Shown one piece after another: positions 50,695 to 58,670 of a stretch of DNA of 64,000 nt. The notes beneath the pieces were generated by a model, which saw nothing but the letters and a program-made list of their open reading frames with translations, did not search any database and was not told the origin of the DNA. This DNA is from Pedobacter frigiditerrae (lineage in GTDB: Bacteria; Bacteroidota; Bacteroidia; Sphingobacteriales; Sphingobacteriaceae). The translations under genes and the position numbers were made by a program. The stretch spans positions 1 to 64,000 of the forward strand of contig NZ_JAVTSS010000002.1 in the NCBI RefSeq assembly GCF_032678705.1, read 5' to 3'. Numbering within the stretch: position 1 is the stretch's first letter; every line of letters starts with the position of its first letter.

Positions 50695-52452
50695 ATGTAT
50701 TTCAATATCTGTAAACGTATTAGCATTGCATTACTGCTCGTTTTAAGCAGTCTTATTACTATTGCTCAGCAAAAGACATACTGCAATCCAATTAATGTAG
50801 ATTATGGTTATACGCCATTTCCATCGTTTACAGAATGGGGTAAACATAGAGCAACTGCTGACCCAGTAATTGTAAATTATAAAGGAGACTTTTATCTATT
50901 TAGTACCAACCAATGGGGATACTGGCATAGCTCAGATATGCTGAATTGGAAATTTGAAGAACGTAAATTTCTTCGTCCATGGAATAAAACCCTCGATGAA
51001 TTATGCGCCCCTGCAGTAGGTATAATTGGCGATACCATGGTGGTAATGGGCAGCACTTATACCAAAAATTTTACTTTATGGGGAAGCACAGATCCAAAAG
51101 GCAATAAATGGTTTCCCTTAGTAGATTCACTTGAAATTGGAGGCTGGGATCCCGCTTTTTTTACGGATGATGATGGTAAGTTTTATATGTATAATGGCAG
51201 TAGTAATAACTATCCTGTTTATGGTGTAGAATTAGATAGAAAAACATTTAAACCTATCGGAACTCGAACGCCCATGTATTTACTGCAAGATTGGCGCTAT
51301 GGTTGGCAACGTTTTGGCGAATACATGGATAATACTTTTCTAGATCCGTTTATTGAAGGCGCTTGGATGACCAAACACAATGGCAAGTATTATTTTCAAT
51401 ATGGCGCACCTGGCACTGAGTTTAGTGGCTATGCTGATGGCGTGGTGGTAGGGAACAAACCATTGTTTGACGGAATAGTAGCTACCCCGCAATCTGACCC
51501 TTTAAGTTATAAGCCAGGAGGATTTTCTCGTGGCGCTGGCCATGGGTCTACATTTCAAGATAACAGTCAAAATTATTGGCACATCTCCACAAGTATAATT
51601 TGTGTAAAAAACACTTGGGAAAGAAGGATGGGCATTTGGCCAACTGGCTTTGATAACGACGATGTAATGTGGACCAATACCGCTTTCGGAGATTATCCTC
51701 TTTATTTGCCATCTGAAAGAAAAAAGGATGGCCCGATAGGCCCTGGATGGATGTTAATTAATTATAAAAAACCAGTCACAGTTTCGTCTACATTAGGCAG
51801 TTTCAACGCCAATAATATTGTAGATGAGAGTATTAAAACCTATTGGAGCGCCAAAACAGCTGACAAAGGAGAATGGATACAAACCGATTTAGGAAGTCTA
51901 GCAACTGTTAATGCAATTCAAATCAATTATGCTGATCAAGATGCCATTTTTTTAGGCAAACAAACTACCATTTATCATCAATATCAGCTCTATTCATCCA
52001 TTGATGGTAAAAAATGGCGCTTATTAATTGATAAAAGCAAAAACAAGACAGATGTACCACATGACTATATCGAACTGGAAAAGCCAATTAAGACGCGTTT
52101 CATAAAAATGGTAAACGTTCATATGCCAAGTGGAAAATTTGCTATTAGTGGCTTGAGGGTTTTCGGAAAAGGTAATGGTGAGAAACCTGATGCTGTAAAA
52201 AATCTTATCGTTTTACGCACAGAGAAAGATAAACGTAGCGCTTATATAAAATGGCAGCCAGTTGATAACGCTTTTGCCTATAACTTATATTATGGTACTG
52301 CACCAGATAAACTTTACAGCTGTATAATGATTCATGACTTTAACGAATATTGGTTTAAAGCAATGGATAGTAAAAAAGCTTATTACTTTACCATTGAGGC
52401 CATAAACGAAAATGGTGTATCAGCAAAAACAGAAATTAAAAAAGTAGATTAG
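50695..52452 (+). CDS. GH43-like five-bladed propeller protein with F5/8C and FN3-like domains
   Basis: A 585-residue secreted protein: signal peptide (about 1-25), a GH43-like propeller (about 28-350) with the three acids in place as D56 (TADPVIV), D152 (GWDPAFF) and E221 (FIEGAWM), an F5/8 type C (CBM32-like) domain (about 355-480, with IVDESIKTYWSAKTADKGEW), and a C-terminal FN3-like domain (about 490-585). It is likely to be a glycosidase acting on side chains, such as arabinose or xylose. The exact activity is unknown; in a beta-1,2-glucan locus its target is puzzling. Confidence 0.8.
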   Translation: MYFNICKRISIALLLVLSSLITIAQQKTYCNPINVDYGYTPFPSFTEWGKHRATADPVIVNYKGDFYLFSTNQWGYWHSSDMLNWKFEERKFLRPWNKTLDELCAPAVGIIGDTMVVMGSTYTKNFTLWGSTDPKGNKWFPLVDSLEIGGWDPAFFTDDDGKFYMYNGSSNNYPVYGVELDRKTFKPIGTRTPMYLLQDWRYGWQRFGEYMDNTFLDPFIEGAWMTKHNGKYYFQYGAPGTEFSGYADGVVVGNKPLFDGIVATPQSDPLSYKPGGFSRGAGHGSTFQDNSQNYWHISTSIICVKNTWERRMGIWPTGFDNDDVMWTNTAFGDYPLYLPSERKKDGPIGPGWMLINYKKPVTVSSTLGSFNANNIVDESIKTYWSAKTADKGEWIQTDLGSLATVNAIQINYADQDAIFLGKQTTIYHQYQLYSSIDGKKWRLLIDKSKNKTDVPHDYIELEKPIKTRFIKMVNVHMPSGKFAISGLRVFGKGNGEKPDAVKNLIVLRTEKDKRSAYIKWQPVDNAFAYNLYYGTAPDKLYSCIMIHDFNEYWFKAMDSKKAYYFTIEAINENGVSAKTEIKKVD

Positions 52453-52468
52453 AATAAACACATACAAA

Positions 52469-54769
52469 ATGAAGCAAATCAAACTCCTAATTATTTTACT
52501 AGCACTCTCCTATTCGTCAAGCTTTGCTCAACAGAAAAAAACTGTTAACCCTGCAACGCAAAAAATGGATAATTTCATTAGCAATCTAATGTCTAAAATG
52601 ACAGTTGATGAAAAGATTGGCCAATTGAATCTTCCTAGTTCGGGAGATATTACAACTGGTCAGGCAAATAGTTCAGACATTAGCAAAAACATCAAAGCTG
52701 GTCAAGTTGGAGGGCTATTTAACATAAAAGGTGTAGATAGAATTAGAGACGTTCAGAAAATTGCAGTAGAAAATAGCCGTTTAAAAATTCCTTTGCTTTT
52801 TGGAATGGATGTAATTCATGGTTATAACACTGTGTTCCCTATCCCTTTGGGAATGAGCTGTACTTGGGATATGGAAGCAGTAAAAAAATCTGCAAGAATT
52901 GCGGCCATTGAAGCTAGTGCAAGTGGGATTAATTGGACTTTCTCACCTATGGTGGATATTTCTAGAGACCCACGTTGGGGCCGAATTTCTGAAGGAAGTG
53001 GGGAAGATCCTTACTTAGGATCGCAAATTGCAAAGGCAATGGTAACGGGTTATCAAGGTAGACTACAGACAAATAATGAAATTTTAGCCTGTGTTAAACA
53101 TTATGCGCTTTATGGCGCAGCAGAAGCTGGAAGAGATTATAACACAGTTGACATGAGCCGTGTAAGAATGTATAACGAGTATTTGCCTCCTTATAAAGCT
53201 GCTGTTGATGCAGGCTCCGCAAGTATTATGGCTTCTTTTAATGAAGTTGAAGGAATACCCGCGACGGGTAGCAAATGGTTAATGACCGATGTTTTAAGAA
53301 ACCAATGGGGTTTTAAAGGTTTTGTTGTAACTGATTATACTGGTATTCCTGAAATGATTGAACACGGAATGGGAGATTTACAAACTGTTTCTGCTTTAGC
53401 CTTAAATGCTGGTATTGATATGGATATGGTTGGAAATGGCTTTTTAGGAACACTTAAAAAATCACTAGCCGAGAAAAAAGTGACCATCTCTCAAATCAAT
53501 AATGCTTGTCGCTTAATTCTAGAAGCAAAATACAAATTAGGATTATTCACAGATCCTTATAAATTTTGCGATGTTACTAGAGCAGAAAAAGAAGTTTTCA
53601 CTCCAGAAAATCGTGCTGTTGCAAGGAATATAGCAGCCAAAAGTTTTGTGCTTCTAAAAAACAACAACAATGTATTACCATTAAAAAAATCAGGAACTAT
53701 AGGTTTAATCGGTCCATTAGCAGAAAATACAGCTAATATGTACGGTACTTGGAGTGTTGCAGCATTACTAGATAAATCTGTAACTGTTTTACAAGGTTTA
53801 AAAAATGCTTTGGGAACAAATGCAAAAATATTAATGGCTAGAGGTTCTAACTTTCTAGCAGATTCTGCATTAGAACATCGTTATGTAAATGTTCATAACC
53901 CCACTTATAAACACGATTCACGCTCAGAAGCTGATATGATTAAGGAAGCTTTAGATGTCGCAAAAAAATCTGATGTAATTGTGGCTGTAATGGGCGAAGG
54001 TTCTGAGTTTAGTGGAGAAAGCAGTAGTGTTTCTAACATTGAAATTCCAGAGACACAAAAAAACTTACTGAAAGAATTAGCTAAAACCGGTAAACCAATA
54101 GTATTAGTTTTATTTACTGGTCGTCCATTAGCATTAAAATGGGAGCAAGAAAATATCCCAGCGATTCTAAATGTTTGGTTTCCTGGTAGCGAAGCTGGAA
54201 ATGCTATTGCCGATGTTTTATTTGGAGATGTAAATCCTTCTGGAAAATTAAGCACAACATTCCCACAAAATGTAGGGCAAATCCCTCTTTATTATTCACA
54301 TAAAAATACTGGTCGACCATTAGCAGAAGGAAAATGGTTCGAGAAATTTCGCTCTAATTATTTAGATGTAAGTAATGATCCATTATATCCTTTTGGTTTT
54401 GGCTTGAGTTATACAACATTTAGCTATAGCGATATAAAATTAAGTTCTAATACATTAAAACCTGGACAACAAATTACAGCCACAGTAACTTTAACCAATA
54501 CTGGAAAATTTGCAGGAGAAGAAGTTGTACAAATGTATACTAGAGATTTGGTGGGTTCTATAACTAGACCAGTAAAGGAACTAAAAGGATTTTTAAAGAT
54601 TGCTTTACAACCTGGCGAAAGTAAAACAGCCACATTTACCATAAGTGAAGAAACATTGAAATTTTATAACAGTAATCTTAAATTTATTGCTGAACGTGGA
54701 GACTTTAAGATATTTATTGGCACTAATTCAAGAGATGTTAAGGAAGCTAATTTTAAATTAGTTAAATAA
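52469..54769 (+). CDS. GH3 beta-glucosidase
   Basis: A 766-residue periplasmic enzyme of BglX type: signal peptide (1-20), GH3 N-terminal TIM barrel (about 35-370), GH3 C-terminal domain (about 400-640) and fibronectin III-like domain (about 680-760). The nucleophile is D289 in GFVVTDYTG; the substrate-binding NWTFSPMVDISRDPRWGR near 155-172 and KHYALYG near 210 are conserved. It would release glucose from short oligosaccharides. GH3 enzymes that cleave sophoro-oligosaccharides are known in GH144-bearing loci. Confidence 0.92.
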   Translation: MKQIKLLIILLALSYSSSFAQQKKTVNPATQKMDNFISNLMSKMTVDEKIGQLNLPSSGDITTGQANSSDISKNIKAGQVGGLFNIKGVDRIRDVQKIAVENSRLKIPLLFGMDVIHGYNTVFPIPLGMSCTWDMEAVKKSARIAAIEASASGINWTFSPMVDISRDPRWGRISEGSGEDPYLGSQIAKAMVTGYQGRLQTNNEILACVKHYALYGAAEAGRDYNTVDMSRVRMYNEYLPPYKAAVDAGSASIMASFNEVEGIPATGSKWLMTDVLRNQWGFKGFVVTDYTGIPEMIEHGMGDLQTVSALALNAGIDMDMVGNGFLGTLKKSLAEKKVTISQINNACRLILEAKYKLGLFTDPYKFCDVTRAEKEVFTPENRAVARNIAAKSFVLLKNNNNVLPLKKSGTIGLIGPLAENTANMYGTWSVAALLDKSVTVLQGLKNALGTNAKILMARGSNFLADSALEHRYVNVHNPTYKHDSRSEADMIKEALDVAKKSDVIVAVMGEGSEFSGESSSVSNIEIPETQKNLLKELAKTGKPIVLVLFTGRPLALKWEQENIPAILNVWFPGSEAGNAIADVLFGDVNPSGKLSTTFPQNVGQIPLYYSHKNTGRPLAEGKWFEKFRSNYLDVSNDPLYPFGFGLSYTTFSYSDIKLSSNTLKPGQQITATVTLTNTGKFAGEEVVQMYTRDLVGSITRPVKELKGFLKIALQPGESKTATFTISEETLKFYNSNLKFIAERGDFKIFIGTNSRDVKEANFKLVK

Positions 54770-54832
54770 GGCGGAAGCATAAAGATAGAAAGGTTGAAGG
54801 TCGTCTCGTCTTAAATCTAAAACATTAAAAAA

Positions 54833-55609
54833 ATGAAAAGAACATCCCTAATTCTTACTCTTTGTTTGATAATTTCTTCGGCATTTGCTCAAGATTTATC
54901 AAAATTTAAGAAAGAGAATTTCATTCAAGAATCTGATACCTTAAAGTATCGTATTCTTTATCCTGAAAACTTTGATGCGAATAAGAACTATCCTGTATTG
55001 TTCTTTTTGCATGGCCGTGGTGAAAGCGGGAATGACAATGAAAAACAATTAACTCACGGCTCTAAAATGTTCTTATCTGATGATTTCAGAAAGAATTTTC
55101 CTTCAATTATTATCTTTCCGCAATGTGCAGAAGAAAGTTATTGGGCTAATGTAGAGATAGAAACAATTAATACTAAACGGTTTTTCACTTTTCAAAAAGA
55201 TGGTGAACCCACAAAATCTATGGGGCTTTTATTAAAGTTAACAGATCAAATACTTAGTCAAACTTATGCAGATAAAAGCAGAATTTATGTGGGTGGCTTA
55301 TCTATGGGCGGAATGGGAACCTTTGAGATTTTGAGGCGTAAACCAAAAACTTTTGCTGCGGCTTTTGCTATCTGTGGTGGAGATAATATTGCGAATGTAA
55401 AAAAGTACCAAAATGTTCCATTATGGATTTTCCATGGCGGATTAGATGATGTTGTTAATCCACAGCTTTCTTACAGCGTTTATAGAGAATTAAGAAAATT
55501 GGGTAACGAGCCTAAATACACTATATACCCAAAAGCAAACCATAATAGTTGGGATAGTGCTTTTGCCGAACCAGAATTATTGCCTTGGTTATTTCGTAAT
55601 AAGAAATAG
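54833..55609 (+). CDS. Secreted alpha/beta-hydrolase (esterase/prolyl oligopeptidase type)
   Basis: A 258-residue protein with a signal peptide (1-20) and a complete catalytic triad: S157 in GGLSMGG, D205 or D206 in GGLDD, and H237 in ANHNSW. FFLHGRGESGNDNE near 57-70 is the oxyanion region. It resembles the feruloyl-esterase/PHB-depolymerase-like group. At the end of the locus it may remove ester groups, such as acyl substituents, from the glycan. A 63-base gap separates it from the GH3 gene. Confidence 0.82.
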   Translation: MKRTSLILTLCLIISSAFAQDLSKFKKENFIQESDTLKYRILYPENFDANKNYPVLFFLHGRGESGNDNEKQLTHGSKMFLSDDFRKNFPSIIIFPQCAEESYWANVEIETINTKRFFTFQKDGEPTKSMGLLLKLTDQILSQTYADKSRIYVGGLSMGGMGTFEILRRKPKTFAAAFAICGGDNIANVKKYQNVPLWIFHGGLDDVVNPQLSYSVYRELRKLGNEPKYTIYPKANHNSWDSAFAEPELLPWLFRNKK

Positions 55610-55680
55610 TTTATCACATCTCCTTCACTTACTGTCTTTGTGAGAAGAAATCATTAAACAATCTTTATCACCAATGAGAA

Positions 55681-55914
55681 TTTGAAAAGCAAGGTTCTTA
55701 TTTCTATCGGAGCCGAAAGTCCTGCCATTCACTTTACTTGCCGCTGAAGAAGCGTCTTCGTGTTCGTTCCTGTCAGGTTTAATTTACTTAAGCTAACCTA
55801 AGTAAACTAGACCCGACAAAACGTAAAGCCCGCAAGGTTGAGGAACAAGACCGAGGACTTGAAGTGATGGCGGGACTGATGTAACCGATACTCGCTGCCA
55901 TTGCTCTTCAAAAC
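55681..55914. repeat. Dispersed noncoding repeat, copy D (inverted pair)
   Basis: Two units meet tail to tail. The left unit reads TTTGAAAAGCAAGG, TATCGG, GAAAGTCCTGCC and ends CGTTCCTGTCAGGTTTA; the right unit, on the minus strand, reads GAAGAGCAATGG, TATCGG, AGTCCCGCCATCACTTCAAG and ends GTTTTGTCGGGTCTAG. The joint holds TTTACTTA/TAAGTAAA arms. The whole 365-base spacer 55610-55974 has no gene, apart from the terminator at its end. Confidence 0.65.
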
Positions 55915-55925
55915 ATAGAAACAAA

Positions 55926-55956
55926 AAAGGCTTGAAGAAACAATCTCCAAGCCTTT
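55926..55956 (-). terminator. Terminator of the yebC gene
   Basis: On the minus strand AAAGGCTTG pairs with CAAGCCTTT across a 13-base loop and is followed by TTTTTGT. It is placed about 20 bases past the yebC stop. Confidence 0.7.
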
Positions 55957-55974
55957 ATAATTATTATATAGTAT

Positions 55975-56703
55975 TTATTCAGCCATATTATGATATACGG
56001 CCTGTACATCATCGTCTTCCTCTAACTTATCAATCAATTTTAAAACATCAACAGCTTGTTCTTCTGTTATAGGATGGTGAGAAAGTGCAATACGCTCTAG
56101 TTTTGAGCTTTTCAGTTCAATTCCTTTTTCTTCTAATGCTTTTTGCAAACGACCAAAATCTTCAAAAGCGCCTTGTGCTACTGCTATATCGTTTCCATCT
56201 TCATCAGCCTCAACGTATAATTCTTCTAAGCCAGCATCAATTAATTCAAATTCCAATTCTTCTAAATCCAAATTTTCCGCAGGTGCGAACCTAAAAATAG
56301 ATTTACGAGAAAATATAAAATCTAGCGAACCTGTTTTACCTAACGTACCATTAGTTTTATTAAAATAACTACGCACGTTAGCAACTGTTCTATTTGTATT
56401 ATCAGTAGCGGTTTCAATTAAAACAGCAACACCATGAGCAGCGTAACCTTCATAAACTATCTCTTCGTAGTTTGCCATAGATTTATCAGATGCACGCTTA
56501 ATTGCAGCTTCTACCCTATCTTTTGGCATATTTACAGCTTTGGCATTTTGCATCGCACTGCGTAAACGAGAGTTAGTTTCTGGATGTGGACCAGCCTCTT
56601 TTACCGCCATTACAATATCTTTTCCAATACGCGTAAACTGTACGGCCATTTTAGCCCAACGTTTAAACTTTCTTTCTTTTCTAAATTCGAATGCTCTTCC
56701 CAT
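55975..56703 (-). CDS. YebC/PmpR family protein (translation/transcription factor)
   Basis: A 242-residue cytoplasmic protein of the usual YebC length. The start MGRAFEFRKERKFKRWAKMA, the block NVRSYFNKTNGTLGKTGSLDFIF near 130, and the acidic C-terminus (LEEDDDVQAVYHNMAE) are characteristic. YebC-type proteins are reported both as DNA-binding regulators and as ribosome-associated factors easing translation of difficult sequences; which applies here cannot be told. Single gene between the repeat D and the threonine dehydrogenase gene. Confidence 0.92.
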   Translation of the reverse strand: MGRAFEFRKERKFKRWAKMAVQFTRIGKDIVMAVKEAGPHPETNSRLRSAMQNAKAVNMPKDRVEAAIKRASDKSMANYEEIVYEGYAAHGVAVLIETATDNTNRTVANVRSYFNKTNGTLGKTGSLDFIFSRKSIFRFAPAENLDLEELEFELIDAGLEELYVEADEDGNDIAVAQGAFEDFGRLQKALEEKGIELKSSKLERIALSHHPITEEQAVDVLKLIDKLEEDDDVQAVYHNMAE

Positions 56704-56777
56704 TTTTTTGTAGTATTGAGTATTGAGATGTGAGATATGAGACTTTATGTCTTTCTATCTTCAAGCCCTCTACGTTA

Positions 56778-57722
56778 TTATTTTTTTAAGTTCTTTAACA
56801 TGTCTTCTGTCATTTTAGACAAGTTAAATTCTGGTTTCCACAACCAATCTTTTTGTGCCTGACTATCATCTATTGATCTTGGCCAGCTATCGGCGATCTC
56901 CTGACGAGGATCATTTGCAGCGTAAGTTAATTTAAATTCAGGAATATGTTTTCTAATTTCTGCTGCTAAAACTTCTGGCGTAAAATGAACTCCTCCAAAA
57001 TTATAGCTTGATCTAATACTGATGTTTGCTGCAGGAGCGTCCATTAGTTCTATTGTACCACGAATGGCATCATCCATATACATCATTGGTAGCTCTGTTG
57101 TTGCCGATAAAAACGAAGCGTAGCTCCCCTTTTTTAATGCTTCATGGAAAATATGAATTGCATAATCTGTTGTTCCTCCCCCTGGGGCAGCCTTCCAACT
57201 AATTAATCCAGGATACCTGATACTTCTTACATCTAAATTGTATTTCTGATGATAATACTCACACCAGCGTTCCCCTGCTAGTTTACTGATCCCATAAACT
57301 GTATTAGGATCCATTGTACAATATTGTGGTGTATGGTCTTTTGGAGAATTTGGGCCAAAAACTGCTATTGAACTTGGCCAATAGACTTTAGCCGTTTTAT
57401 AAATCAAAGCTAAGTCTAAAACGTTCAATAAACCATTCATATTTAAATCCCAAGCCAATTTAGGGTTTTGCTCACCAGTGGCAGATAACAAAGCAGCCAA
57501 TAAATAAACTTGAGAGGGTTTATACTTTTGAAAAATGTCTTTTAAAATTTCTTTATCAAGAACATTAACAAATTCAAACGGACCAGCATTTTTAGTTTCG
57601 TAATCAGGTCTGCGGATATCACAAGCTACAACGTTATCATTACCATAAGCTTTTCGCAAAGCGGTTACTAACTCAGTTCCAATTTGTCCGTTGGAACCTA
57701 AAACTAATATTTTTTCGTTCAT
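56778..57722 (-). CDS. L-threonine 3-dehydrogenase (SDR type)
   Basis: A 314-residue extended SDR. The NAD motif GSNGQIG is at 9-15, and S118, Y143 and K147 (TVYGISK) form the catalytic triad. C-terminal LPMMYMDDAIRGTIELM and DPRQEIADSWPRSIDDS mark the SDR-type threonine dehydrogenases known in Bacteroidota, unrelated to the zinc MDR enzyme. It makes 2-amino-3-ketobutyrate, substrate of kbl at 34111-35298. A TACCTTTG box lies 18 bases before the ATG. Confidence 0.88.
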   Translation of the reverse strand: MNEKILVLGSNGQIGTELVTALRKAYGNDNVVACDIRRPDYETKNAGPFEFVNVLDKEILKDIFQKYKPSQVYLLAALLSATGEQNPKLAWDLNMNGLLNVLDLALIYKTAKVYWPSSIAVFGPNSPKDHTPQYCTMDPNTVYGISKLAGERWCEYYHQKYNLDVRSIRYPGLISWKAAPGGGTTDYAIHIFHEALKKGSYASFLSATTELPMMYMDDAIRGTIELMDAPAANISIRSSYNFGGVHFTPEVLAAEIRKHIPEFKLTYAANDPRQEIADSWPRSIDDSQAQKDWLWKPEFNLSKMTEDMLKNLKK

Positions 57723-57739
57723 ACAATATGGGTAAGCAG

Positions 57740-57747
57740 CAAAGGTA
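57740..57747 (-). promoter_or_regulatory. Candidate -7 box for the threonine dehydrogenase gene
   Basis: Minus-strand TACCTTTG fits TAnnTTTG, 18 bases before the ATG. No -33 TTTG is seen. Confidence 0.4.
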
Positions 57748-57971
57748 AAAAAATCTATAAATCTGCTTATAGGTAAAACGTTTTATTAATGTAAACTAAT
57801 TTTTACAAAAGGCTTTATTTAGCTTTAAAATGGCTAGAAAGTGTAATTTGTACACTCAATTGAATAAGGTTTGTATAAATTACTTTTTTAGTTTCGTTAT
57901 GTTAGGATATTTTACCTAATTTAATTGCTCCAAAGGAGTTCCTTTGGATTACCAAAACATAACCAAATCTT

Positions 57972-58652
57972 ATGGACAGAAGAGAAGCCGTAAAAAGTGT
58001 TGCTTTTTTGATTGGCGGAGCATTATCGGCCACTACAATTGCCACTTTATTCGATAGCTGTAATACTCCAGGTAAAAACAGTGATAATTTATTTACTGCA
58101 GACCAAGAGAAATTAGTTACAGAAATTGCCGACATCATTATCCCTACCACAGCGAAATCTCCAGGTGCTAAAGCTGCAAATGTAGGCCCTTTTATTACCA
58201 TGATGGTAAAAGAATGTTATCCTGAAGATGCTCAAAAAGCATTTGTAAAAGGTCTTGAAGACATTGAAGAAAGGTCTAACAAAGACTTTGGCAAATCATT
58301 CTTAGAAATTTCAGTTAAAGAGCGCCAAGAATTAATTACGAAAGTTCGTGATGAAACTATTGCTGCTCAGAAAGCCGAAAAAGATAAAAGTGATGAAAAT
58401 AAGGCTGGTGAAAAAACAGTAAAAGATGAAAATAAAGAAATCAAACCTGAAATAGAAAAACCAGGTAATCCAATGGCTGTAAAAGAAAAACCAAAAACAG
58501 CTCCTCAATTTTTCGCGATAGCTAGAGATTTAACAATGCTAGGTTTCTTTACCTCAGAAATTGGCGCTACACAAGCCTACGAATACATAGCTATTCCTGG
58601 CAGGTATGATGGAGACGTTAAAATGAAACCTGGTCAAAAAGTTTACTCATAA
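57972..58652 (+). CDS. Gluconate 2-dehydrogenase subunit 3-like (hitch-hiker) subunit
   Basis: A 226-residue protein. MDRREAVKSVAFLIGGALSA is a Tat-type signal with R3-R4, and the domain TADQEKLVTEIADIIIPTTAKSPGAKAANVGPFI (about 42-75) is the family signature. Between residues about 133 and 180 there is a Lys/Glu-rich linker, EKDKSDENKAGEKTVKDE and so on. Members form the small subunit that brings a GMC flavoprotein through the Tat system. It is 18 bases before the GMC gene. Confidence 0.88.
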   Translation: MDRREAVKSVAFLIGGALSATTIATLFDSCNTPGKNSDNLFTADQEKLVTEIADIIIPTTAKSPGAKAANVGPFITMMVKECYPEDAQKAFVKGLEDIEERSNKDFGKSFLEISVKERQELITKVRDETIAAQKAEKDKSDENKAGEKTVKDENKEIKPEIEKPGNPMAVKEKPKTAPQFFAIARDLTMLGFFTSEIGATQAYEYIAIPGRYDGDVKMKPGQKVYS

Positions 58653-58670
58653 ATCTTATCTCATTTTATA

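Noticed and set aside
57760..57971. Riboswitch in the spacer between the threonine dehydrogenase and hitch-hiker genes
   Set aside because: No stable conserved fold or known aptamer core is visible; the sequence is simply AT-rich with short direct repeats.
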